Below are positions 1 to 4,935 of a stretch of 11,121 nt of DNA, one piece after another; position 1 is the first letter of the stretch, and each line of letters starts with the position of its first letter. The position numbers and the translations under genes were made by a program. The DNA is from Alphaproteobacteria bacterium. GTDB lineage: Bacteria > Pseudomonadota > Alphaproteobacteria > Rhizobiales > Devosiaceae. Under the pieces are notes generated by a model, which was given only the letters and a program-made list of their open reading frames with translations, did no database searches and was not told the DNA's origin. Location: positions 1-11,121 of the forward strand of contig JAHJOS010000110.1 in assembly GCA_018820005.1 (NCBI GenBank). Direction: 5' to 3'.

Positions 1-274
1 CGAACTGCTCGAACAAATCAAAGCCGGCCAGGTCGATCTGGTGTTCCGCCGCTGGAGCCGCCCCAGCGTCAAGCCGGGTGGCACGCTCAAGACGAAACTG
101 GGCGTGATGTCCATTGGCGCCATTGACGACATGGACCCCGTCGATGTGACAGAGGCCGATGCCAGGCGCGCCGGGTTTGCCGATGTGGCAGCGTTTCGCC
201 AATGGCTCGACACCATGAAGCCGGGCCATCTGTTCCAGCGCATCGAAGTCAGCTTTCCGCCCGAGAGCGACTGA
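1..274 (+). CDS. ASCH-domain-like protein, 3' part only
   Basis: The reading frame is open from base 2 and stops with TGA at 272-274, so the start lies outside the window; 90 residues are visible. The segment FRRWSRPSVKPGGTLKT matches my memory of small ASCH-domain proteins in which an FRRW-RP--K-GGTL motif sets the start of the RNA-binding-like beta barrel. It is followed by an acidic stretch (DDMDPVDVTEADARRAGF) also usual in that family. ASCH proteins resemble PUA domains and are thought to bind RNA or modified nucleotides; the exact role of this subgroup is not known to me. It ends 6 bases before the convergent end of the rluA-like gene. An internal GTG at 41 could be mistaken for the start but cuts the conserved motif. 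Confidence 0.72.
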   Translation, partial: ELLEQIKAGQVDLVFRRWSRPSVKPGGTLKTKLGVMSIGAIDDMDPVDVTEADARRAGFADVAAFRQWLDTMKPGHLFQRIEVSFPPESD

Positions 275-280
275 CCGCCG

Positions 281-952
281 CTAGAAAGGCGTCGGCGCCA
301 CAAAGGTCATGAACTCGCCCGTCGTGGGGTGGGTAAAGCCCAGTTCGGCGGCGTGCAATTGCAGCCGGTCGGCAGCGGCCAGGGTTTCGGCATCGCCATA
401 AAACACATCGCCCAGAATCACATGGCCGATGGCCTTCATGTGCACCCGCAACTGATGGGTGCGGCCGGTGAGGGGGTGGAGACGCACCCGGGTGGCATTG
501 GCCTCGCGGTCCAGCACGGTCCATTCGGTCTGCGAGGGGCGGCCATTGTCATAGTCGACGCGCTGGCGCGGCTTGTTTTCCCAGTCAGTGGCCAGCGGCA
601 GGTCGATCAGCCCCGCGTCCTCAGCAATGACCCCGGCGACGCGGGCGATATAGGATTTGGTGGTCTGGCGGTGTTCGAACTGGCTGCCGATGCGGCCGTG
701 GGCCCGCTTGTTGAGCGCCATGACCAGAACCCCCGAGGTGTCCTTGTCGAGCCGGTGACACATGCCGGCAGTCGGCCATTTCTGGCGGGCGCGGTATTCC
801 AGGCAATCCCACAGCGAGGGGTCTTTGCCGGGCACGCTGAGCAGCCCGCTCTGCTTGTCGAGCACCAGGATATCGTCGTCCTGATGCAGGATGCTCAGAT
901 AGGGCTCGAGCGGCGGGGTGTAGTTGGCAAGGGTGGGCATGGGACCGGGCAT
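281..952 (-). CDS. rluA: RluA-type pseudouridine synthase (23S rRNA/tRNA)
   Basis: Converts uridine to pseudouridine in structured RNA; E. coli RluA acts on 23S rRNA U746 and tRNA U32. The protein is 223 residues, close to the 219 of E. coli RluA. It carries the family signature HRLDKDTSG at residues 66-74, with D69 as the expected catalytic aspartate. RluA-like blocks follow: DLPLATDWENKPRQ, GRPSQTEW, and LTGRTHQLRVHM near residues 160-172. There is no N-terminal S4 domain, which separates it from RluB/C/D types. The ATG at 952 is preferred over the ATG at 940 because AGAGG lies about 6 bases upstream of it, while nothing similar precedes the second. It appears to be a single gene; a possible promoter lies at 1057-1084. 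The exact RNA target cannot be read from the sequence. Confidence 0.9.
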   Translation of the reverse strand: MPGPMPTLANYTPPLEPYLSILHQDDDILVLDKQSGLLSVPGKDPSLWDCLEYRARQKWPTAGMCHRLDKDTSGVLVMALNKRAHGRIGSQFEHRQTTKSYIARVAGVIAEDAGLIDLPLATDWENKPRQRVDYDNGRPSQTEWTVLDREANATRVRLHPLTGRTHQLRVHMKAIGHVILGDVFYGDAETLAAADRLQLHAAELGFTHPTTGEFMTFVAPTPF

Positions 953-1200
953 GGGGAGCCTCTAGCAGAGCCAGGCGTCCTTCAGCAACCACTGGCAGGG
1001 GCAGCTTGCACGCGCCATCACGGTTTGGCGGGCCAGATCGGCGTGCCTCATTGAGGTCTTTATCTGGGTGTTTGCTTTGGTCAACGGCAGGCGCGTGAAG
1101 ATCACGTGCTGAGGCCAAATCTGCCGCCAGAGCCACTCTGGCTGCGCCAGCGGGCGCATTCGGGCAGAGCATCGACGATGTCGAACCAAGGAGATTTGCC
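953..1200. other. divergent intergenic region between rluA and csbD
   Basis: This 248-base spacer separates divergently transcribed rluA and the CsbD gene and must hold both promoters. It contains the possible rluA promoter at 1057-1084, a perfect 7-base hairpin with a 3-base loop at 1126-1142 (GCCAGAG-CCA-CTCTGGC) in what would be the csbD leader or promoter, and the csbD ribosome binding site AAGGAGA at 1188-1194. I looked for the alphaproteobacterial general-stress (EcfG) pattern GGAAC-N16/17-CGTT and did not find a convincing copy. A short minus-strand open frame ending at 962 (see findings) has no good ribosome binding site. Confidence 0.5.
1057..1084 (-). promoter_or_regulatory. possible sigma70-type promoter for rluA
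   Basis: On the minus strand, TTGACC (1084-1079) is followed after 16 bases by TAAAGA (1062-1057). The -35 element is good (TTGAC core), the -10 element weak (3 of 6). It would give a leader of roughly 95 bases before the rluA ATG. A GATAAA hexamer lies at a 14-base spacing and is less likely. Confidence 0.33.
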
Positions 1201-1383
1201 ATGCATAAGGACGAAGTCAAAGGCGTTGCCAAGCAGGCCGAAGGCGCTCTCAAGGATGCAGCCGGCGGCCTGACCGGCAACGAAAAGCTGCAGGCTGAAG
1301 GCAAGCTCGACAAGGCTGTGGGCAAGGCCCAGCAGAAGATCGGCGAAGCCAAGGACGCCGTGCGCGACGCGCTCAAGAAATAA
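1201..1383 (+). CDS. CsbD family small stress protein
   Basis: A 60-residue, highly charged protein rich in Lys, Ala, Glu and Gly with no Cys or Trp. The layout MHKDEVKGVAKQAEGALKDA, followed by GGLTGNEKLQAEGKLDKAVGKAQ, is the typical CsbD pattern (K-G---E--G--K-GLTG---LQAEGK-DK--GK-Q). Bacillus CsbD is a general stress protein of unknown biochemical function; the family is abundant in alphaproteobacteria and often induced by desiccation, salt or stationary phase. The start is firmly set by AAGGAGA six bases upstream. The gene stands alone and is closed by a strong intrinsic terminator 30 bases after its stop, suggesting a highly expressed monocistronic message. The sequence predicts mostly amphipathic helix, possibly disordered in solution. 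Confidence 0.9.
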   Translation: MHKDEVKGVAKQAEGALKDAAGGLTGNEKLQAEGKLDKAVGKAQQKIGEAKDAVRDALKK

Positions 1384-1413
1384 GCGCCGCAAGCGTTCTG
1401 CAACCTATGCACA

Positions 1414-1443
1414 GGGCCGTCCTTCGGGGCGGCCCTTCTGTTT
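1414..1443 (+). terminator. intrinsic terminator after csbD
   Basis: Nine-base stem GGGCCGTCC / GGGCGGCCC (one G-T wobble) closed by the stable tetraloop TTCG, then TTCTGTTT. It begins 30 bases after the csbD stop and lies before the start of the next gene, so it also argues against extending the ogt reading frame upstream. Confidence 0.85.
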
Positions 1444-1466
1444 GGCCGCTCCGCTGGCCGCAAAGG

Positions 1467-1496
1467 CTGGCACGGCGCTCTCGCGCGACTTATGCT
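1467..1496 (+). promoter_or_regulatory. possible promoter for a leaderless ogt message
   Basis: CTGGCA (1467-1472) and TATGCT (1491-1496) are separated by 18 bases, each matching 4 of 6 positions of the sigma70 consensus. Transcription would begin about seven bases after the -10 box, at or next to the A of the ogt ATG at 1503. No Shine-Dalgarno sequence is visible ahead of that ATG, which agrees with a leaderless message. Confidence 0.35.
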
Positions 1497-1502
1497 CGCG
1501 GC

Positions 1503-2039
1503 ATGGAAACCATGATATTTGATACGGGCCTGGGTGCCTTCGGCATCGGCTGGACCGAGGCGGGGGTGGCAAGGCTGCAATTGCCGGGTCTTGCGCCTGA
1601 CGCGCTGCATGAGCGCATCAACCGCGACGGCGCCACGCCGGGGGACCCCAGCCGCGCCATTGCGGCGGTGGTCGACCGCATCCAAGACTATGCGGAGGGG
1701 GAGGCGGTGGATTTTTCCGATGTGCCGCTCGATCTGCGGGCCGTCTCGGACTTCAACCGCCGGTGCTACGCCCTGTTGTTGGCGGTCGGCTGGGGCGCCA
1801 CCACCAGTTATGGCGCGCTGGCGCGGCAATTGGGCGATGTCGGGCTGTCGCGGGCAGTGGGCGCGGCCATGGGGGCCAATCCGGTGCCGCTGATCATTCC
1901 CTGCCACCGTGTGCTGGCCAGCGATGGCAAGGCGGGCGGTTTCTCGGCGCCGGGCGGGGCCGAGGTCAAGCGGCGCATGCTGGCGCTCGAGGGCGTCGTG
2001 CCGGGCGTGCCGGCGGGTCAATTGGGTTTCGGGTTTTAG
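1503..2039 (+). CDS. ogt: methylated-DNA--protein-cysteine S-methyltransferase
   Basis: Suicidal DNA repair protein that moves the alkyl group from O6-alkylguanine (and O4-alkylthymine) to its own cysteine. The 178-residue protein has a poorly conserved N-terminal domain and a clear C-terminal methyltransferase domain: TTSYGALARQLG (100-111), the SRAVG arginine-finger segment with R117, and the active site PCHRV at 133-137 with acceptor C134. It lacks the Ada N-terminal zinc domain, so Ogt is the better name. The frame is open back to 1407, but that extension runs through the csbD terminator and reads like non-coding sequence. The ATG at 1503 (or the one at 1512) fits the family start; no Shine-Dalgarno is seen. 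A CYTH gene follows two bases after the stop, so the two are probably translated together. Confidence 0.9.
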   Translation: METMIFDTGLGAFGIGWTEAGVARLQLPGLAPDALHERINRDGATPGDPSRAIAAVVDRIQDYAEGEAVDFSDVPLDLRAVSDFNRRCYALLLAVGWGATTSYGALARQLGDVGLSRAVGAAMGANPVPLIIPCHRVLASDGKAGGFSAPGGAEVKRRMLALEGVVPGVPAGQLGFGF

Positions 2040-2041
2040 GC

Positions 2042-2515
2042 ATGGGTATCGAGATCGAGCGCAAGTTCCTGGTGCTGTCGGACGCCTGGCAGGCGGCTGT
2101 GACCGGCAGCGCGCTGCTGCGGCAGGGCTATCTGTCGTCCAATGCCAAGGCGACCGTGCGAGTGCGCACCAAGGATGATGCCAGTGCCGTCATCACGCTC
2201 AAGGGCCAGGTGAAGGGGCTGGTGCGGGCGGAATATGAATATGCCATTCCCATCGATGATGCGCGCGAACTATTGGCTATGGCCGCGCCGCATGTGATCG
2301 AAAAGCGGCGCCATCTGGTGCCGTTTGGCGGGTTGGTCTGGGAGGTCGATGTGTTCGAGGGGCACCTGGCCGGGCTGGTGCTGGCCGAGGTGGAACTGGA
2401 CAGCGCGAGCCAGAGCGTGACGCTGCCCGACTGGGTCGGCACCGAGGTGAGCCTCGATGCCCGCTACAACAATGCGAGCCTGGCGCGGGACGGTGTGCCA
2501 AACACCGCGCTCTGA
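2042..2515 (+). CDS. CYTH domain triphosphatase
   Basis: A triphosphate tunnel metalloenzyme of 157 residues, the length of the small bacterial type (such as NeuTTM). Such enzymes hydrolyse inorganic tripolyphosphate or nucleoside/thiamine triphosphates with a divalent metal. The signature ExExK is at E4, E6 and K8. Tunnel residues follow: R40 and R42 (VRVR), K54 (TLKG), E64 and E66, K88-R89-R90, D103, E106, E116 and E118 (LAEVEL), and a C-terminal RYNNASLA block typical of the family. The ATG lies two bases after the ogt stop; no separate promoter is seen, so it depends on ogt transcription and perhaps on translational coupling. The substrate cannot be determined from sequence; adenylate cyclase activity, known for class IV CYTH enzymes, is unlikely but not excluded. 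Confidence 0.88.
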   Translation: MGIEIERKFLVLSDAWQAAVTGSALLRQGYLSSNAKATVRVRTKDDASAVITLKGQVKGLVRAEYEYAIPIDDARELLAMAAPHVIEKRRHLVPFGGLVWEVDVFEGHLAGLVLAEVELDSASQSVTLPDWVGTEVSLDARYNNASLARDGVPNTAL

Positions 2516-2623
2516 GTATGTTCGCGGGTAGAAAGTAAAAAAATTTTACCGGAATTTCCTGATTTGCCATAGCATTGGCCCTTTGCGCTTCCCATGTAAG
2601 GGGGACAAGCAAAGGAGACAGAA
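2516..2623 (+). promoter_or_regulatory. upstream region of SDR gene, with AT-rich inverted repeat
   Basis: A 108-base spacer between the CYTH gene and the SDR gene. It holds an unusually AT-rich inverted repeat GTAAAA-AAA-TTTTAC at 2535-2549 in an otherwise GC-rich setting. This could be an operator, an UP-like element or a weak transcription stop. I could not find a convincing -35/-10 pair. A strong ribosome binding site AAAGGAGA lies at 2611-2618. Confidence 0.4.
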
Positions 2624-3376
2624 ATGGCCAAGGATTTTGACGGCAAAGTCGCATTTGTGACTGGTGCGGCATCCGGCATCGGGGAGGCGATCGCCGTCCA
2701 GCTCGCGGCGCGTGGCGCCAAGGTGGTGGTGGCGGACCTCAAGCTCGAGGCGGCCGAAGGCGTGGTCAAGGCCATCAAGGCGGCCGGCGGCCAGGCGGCA
2801 GCGGTGGCTGTCGACGTGGGCAAGATCGAGCAGGTCGAAAAGGCCGTGCAGTTCGCGGTCGATACCTTCGGCAAGCTCGATGTGGCGGTCAACAACGCCG
2901 GCATCGGCGGCACGGCGGCGCCGATTGGCGACTACAGCTTTGAGGACTGGCACAAGGTCATCGACGTCAACCTCAACAGCGTCTTCTATTCGCTCAAATA
3001 TGAGATTGCCGCCATGCTCAAGAACGGCGGCGGTGCCATTGTCAACATGGCGTCTATCCTTGGGTCGGTCGCTTTCCCCAATGCGCCGGCCTATGTCACG
3101 GCCAAGCATGGCGTGGTGGGCATGACCAAGGCGGCGGCGCTGGACTATGCCAAGAAGGGCATTCGCGTCACCGCGGTGGGCCCCGGCTTCATCGAAACGC
3201 CGCTGCTGGCCGCGCTGCCCAAGGAAGCCCATGAGGGCCTCAAAGCCACCCATCCTATCGGCCGGCTGGGTACTTCCGACGAGGTGGCGGCGCTGACGCT
3301 GTTCCTGCTGTCGGACGCGGCGAGCAATATCACCGGCTCCTACCATCTGGTGGATGGCGGCTATACGGCACAGTAA
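2624..3376 (+). CDS. SDR family NAD(P)-dependent oxidoreductase
   Basis: A classical short-chain dehydrogenase/reductase of 250 residues, a soluble cytoplasmic enzyme. The cofactor motif TGAASGIG is at 13-20. D38 at the end of the second strand (VVVADLK) points to NAD(H) rather than NADP(H). Further family marks are D64, NNAG at 90-93, N116, and the catalytic residues S144, Y157 and K161. The C-terminal GSYHLVDGGYTAQ block is standard. Many relatives are labelled glucose 1-dehydrogenase, 3-oxoacyl-ACP reductase or cyclopentanol dehydrogenase, but the substrate loop does not allow a choice, and no neighbour suggests a pathway. The start is fixed by AAAGGAGA with a 5-base gap. It has a terminator of its own and seems monocistronic and well expressed. 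Confidence 0.9.
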   Translation: MAKDFDGKVAFVTGAASGIGEAIAVQLAARGAKVVVADLKLEAAEGVVKAIKAAGGQAAAVAVDVGKIEQVEKAVQFAVDTFGKLDVAVNNAGIGGTAAPIGDYSFEDWHKVIDVNLNSVFYSLKYEIAAMLKNGGGAIVNMASILGSVAFPNAPAYVTAKHGVVGMTKAAALDYAKKGIRVTAVGPGFIETPLLAALPKEAHEGLKATHPIGRLGTSDEVAALTLFLLSDAASNITGSYHLVDGGYTAQ

Positions 3377-3399
3377 GCCTGACGCTGTTGAAGTATTCG

Positions 3400-3426
3400 G
3401 GGCGACCTGCGGGCCGCCCTTTTCGT
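3400..3426 (+). terminator. intrinsic terminator after SDR gene
   Basis: Stem GGGCGACC / GGCCGCCC (eight positions, one A-C mismatch) with a TGCG loop, followed by TTTTCGTT. It begins 23 bases after the SDR stop. The T-rich tail exists only on the plus strand, so it serves the SDR gene rather than the convergent gluconokinase, whose stop lies at 3429. Confidence 0.75.
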
Positions 3427-3428
3427 TG

Positions 3429-3971
3429 CTACTGCCAGCGCTTGAAGCTGCGCAGATGGTCAAGCGATTTGAGCACCGTGCGGGTGATGGTCTCGACGCT
3501 GTCGGTGACCGGAACGGGCAGCACGTTCTCGGTCTGCGGATCAGGGACTTCGAGCGTGGCAAACTGGCTGTCGAGCAGGCTGGTGGGCATGTATTCGTGC
3601 TGGCGCTTGGCCATGCGCTCGCCGATCACCGCGCGCGTGCCATCGAGATAGACGAACAGGATCGGCTCTCCGGCCTTTTCAGTGAGATAGTCACGATACA
3701 CCCGGCGCAGCGCCGAACAGGCGCCGACGGACGAGCCTTTGCGCTCGGCAGCCTCATGCAGGGCCAGGGCGAGTTTTTCGAGCCAGGGCCAACGGTCCTC
3801 ATCGGTCAGCGGCGTGCCGGCGCGCATTTTCTCGACATTGGCGGGCGGGTGATAGCCGTCACCATCGAGGAACGGCACATGCAGGCGGCGGGCGATGGAT
3901 TGCCCGACGGTGGATTTGCCCGATGAACTGACGCCCATGGCGATGATGATGCGGGCAGGGATGAGGGCCAT
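3429..3971 (-). CDS. gntK: gluconokinase
   Basis: Phosphorylates D-gluconate with ATP to 6-phosphogluconate, the substrate of the Entner-Doudoroff pathway and of the Gnd enzyme encoded next door. The 180-residue protein is the usual size for GntK/IdnK. It has the P-loop GVSSSGKST at 13-21, then GDGYHP (37-42), DEDRWPWL (57-64), the CSALRR block with nearby YRDYL (85-95), and the HEYMPTSLLDSQFATLE lid/substrate region (125-141). All are hallmark gluconokinase motifs. The ATG at 3971 lies three bases after the stop of the upstream gluconate dehydrogenase-like gene, so the two form an operon and are probably translationally coupled. Confidence 0.95.
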   Translation of the reverse strand: MALIPARIIIAMGVSSSGKSTVGQSIARRLHVPFLDGDGYHPPANVEKMRAGTPLTDEDRWPWLEKLALALHEAAERKGSSVGACSALRRVYRDYLTEKAGEPILFVYLDGTRAVIGERMAKRQHEYMPTSLLDSQFATLEVPDPQTENVLPVPVTDSVETITRTVLKSLDHLRSFKRWQ

Positions 3972-3974
3972 GGC

Positions 3975-4739
3975 TCACACCGTCGCGGTAAAGGCGCCAT
4001 CCACATAAAGGATGTGGCCATTGACGAAGGCAGAGGCGGGCGAGGCGAGAAAGACCACCGCGCCGCCCAGTTCTTCGGGCTGGCCCCAGCGGCCCATGGG
4101 GGTGCGGGTCTCGATCCAGCTGTTGAACTTGTCATCGCTAAGCAGCGCCTCGTTGAGCTCGGTGGCGAAGTAGCCCGGCGCAATACCGTTGATATTGAGC
4201 CCGTGCCGGGCCCAGTCGACCGCCATGCCGCGGGTGAGATTGGCGACGGCCGCCTTGGTGGCGGCATAGGGCGCCACCGAGGGGCGCGACATGTCCGACA
4301 GCAGCGAGCAGATATTGATGATGCGGCCGGCGCCGCGCGCAATCATATGGCGGGAGACCGGCTGGCTGACGTTGAATACCGAAGTCAGATTGGTGGCGAT
4401 GACCTGATCGAACTTCTCAGGTGGAAAGGCCTCCAGGCTGGAACGAAACTGCATGCCCGCGTTGTTGACCAGAATGTCGATGGGTCCGATCTCGTCCTCG
4501 ATATAGGTGATGGCCTCGTTGATGCTCTCGCGATTGGTCACGTCGAAGGCCACCGCGTTCACCGTTGCGCCGGCTGCGGCCAGATCGTGGGCTGCAGCGC
4601 CCAGGGCGGCCGTATCGCGGGCGTTCAGCACCACGGCGGCGCCGGCATCGGCCAGGGCGCGGGCCATGGCGAGGCCCAGGCCGCGGCTTGAACCGGTGAC
4701 CAGGGCACGCTTGCCGGTCAGATCGAAGGGGGATGGCAT
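3975..4739 (-). CDS. idnO: gluconate 5-dehydrogenase-like SDR
   Basis: Likely interconverts D-gluconate and 5-keto-D-gluconate. The 254-residue SDR starts with FDLTGKRALVTGSSRGLG, whose cofactor motif is at 15-22; R41 after the second strand favours NADP(H). NNAG is at 92-95, with N117 and the catalytic residues S145, Y158 and K162. Blocks I associate with gluconate 5-dehydrogenase rather than with general SDRs are NNAGMQFR, SRPSVAPYAATKAAV, APGYFATELN, RTPMGRWGQPEELGG and FVNGHILYVDG. The adjoining gluconokinase and divergent 6-phosphogluconate dehydrogenase support the assignment. GGAGA sits about 7 bases before the ATG. Related SDRs also act on 2-deoxy-gluconate or other sugar acids, so the exact substrate is less certain than the family. 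Confidence 0.85.
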   Translation of the reverse strand: MPSPFDLTGKRALVTGSSRGLGLAMARALADAGAAVVLNARDTAALGAAAHDLAAAGATVNAVAFDVTNRESINEAITYIEDEIGPIDILVNNAGMQFRSSLEAFPPEKFDQVIATNLTSVFNVSQPVSRHMIARGAGRIINICSLLSDMSRPSVAPYAATKAAVANLTRGMAVDWARHGLNINGIAPGYFATELNEALLSDDKFNSWIETRTPMGRWGQPEELGGAVVFLASPASAFVNGHILYVDGAFTATV

Positions 4740-4935
4740 CAGGGGCGTCTCCGATTGGGCTGGTCCTCGCGCTGCGGGATTGACCTAGCAAGAAAAACTA
4801 CCATACAAGACGGCGAATTTGGGCCAATTATACATGATTGCGGCTTCCGTCCGGCGCCGTATTGTGGTCAGGTTCGCCGCCGCGCGCAGCGTTGTGTGCG
4901 CATGATAGACGAAAATTCTCGGAAGGACTGCTGGT
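4740..4935. promoter_or_regulatory. divergent control region of gluconate genes
   Basis: This 196-base spacer lies between the idnO-like gene (leftward) and gnd (rightward). It has a perfect TATAAT on the minus strand at 4832-4827, about 90 bases before the idnO ATG, though no good -35 box at 17 bases. The same place is covered by an imperfect 14-base dyad at 4826-4839 (10 of 14 symmetric). On the plus strand TTGCGG (4838-4843) and TATTGT (4860-4865), 16 bases apart, could drive gnd. A hairpin with a 7-base stem at 4882-4901 lies in the gnd leader, and the gnd ribosome binding site GGAAGGA is at 4921-4927. Individual elements are tentative; the region as a two-way promoter is likely. Confidence 0.55.
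4827..4832 (-). promoter_or_regulatory. candidate -10 box for idnO-gntK operon
   Basis: TATAAT read on the minus strand, a perfect match to the sigma70 -10 consensus in a GC-rich genome, correctly oriented and placed for the idnO-like gene. The hexamer at the expected -35 position (GCCGGA) does not match, so activator dependence is possible. Confidence 0.4.

Noticed and set aside
288..299. Small GGCG-TCGG-CGCC hairpin near the rluA stop
   Set aside because: Only a four-base stem, inside the rluA coding end, and without a T run; too weak to call a terminator.
1407..1502. Upstream extension of ogt to 1407
   Set aside because: It would be translated from the csbD terminator stem and adds 32 residues unlike any methyltransferase start.
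621..2021. Long minus-strand frame of 466 residues
   Set aside because: It runs antisense through rluA, csbD and ogt, all with clear family motifs, has low-complexity Arg/Ala/Pro composition and no recognisable domain. This is a typical high-GC shadow frame.
2546..3562. Minus-strand frame of 338 residues opposite the SDR gene
   Set aside because: Antisense shadow that also crosses the SDR terminator and the end of gntK.
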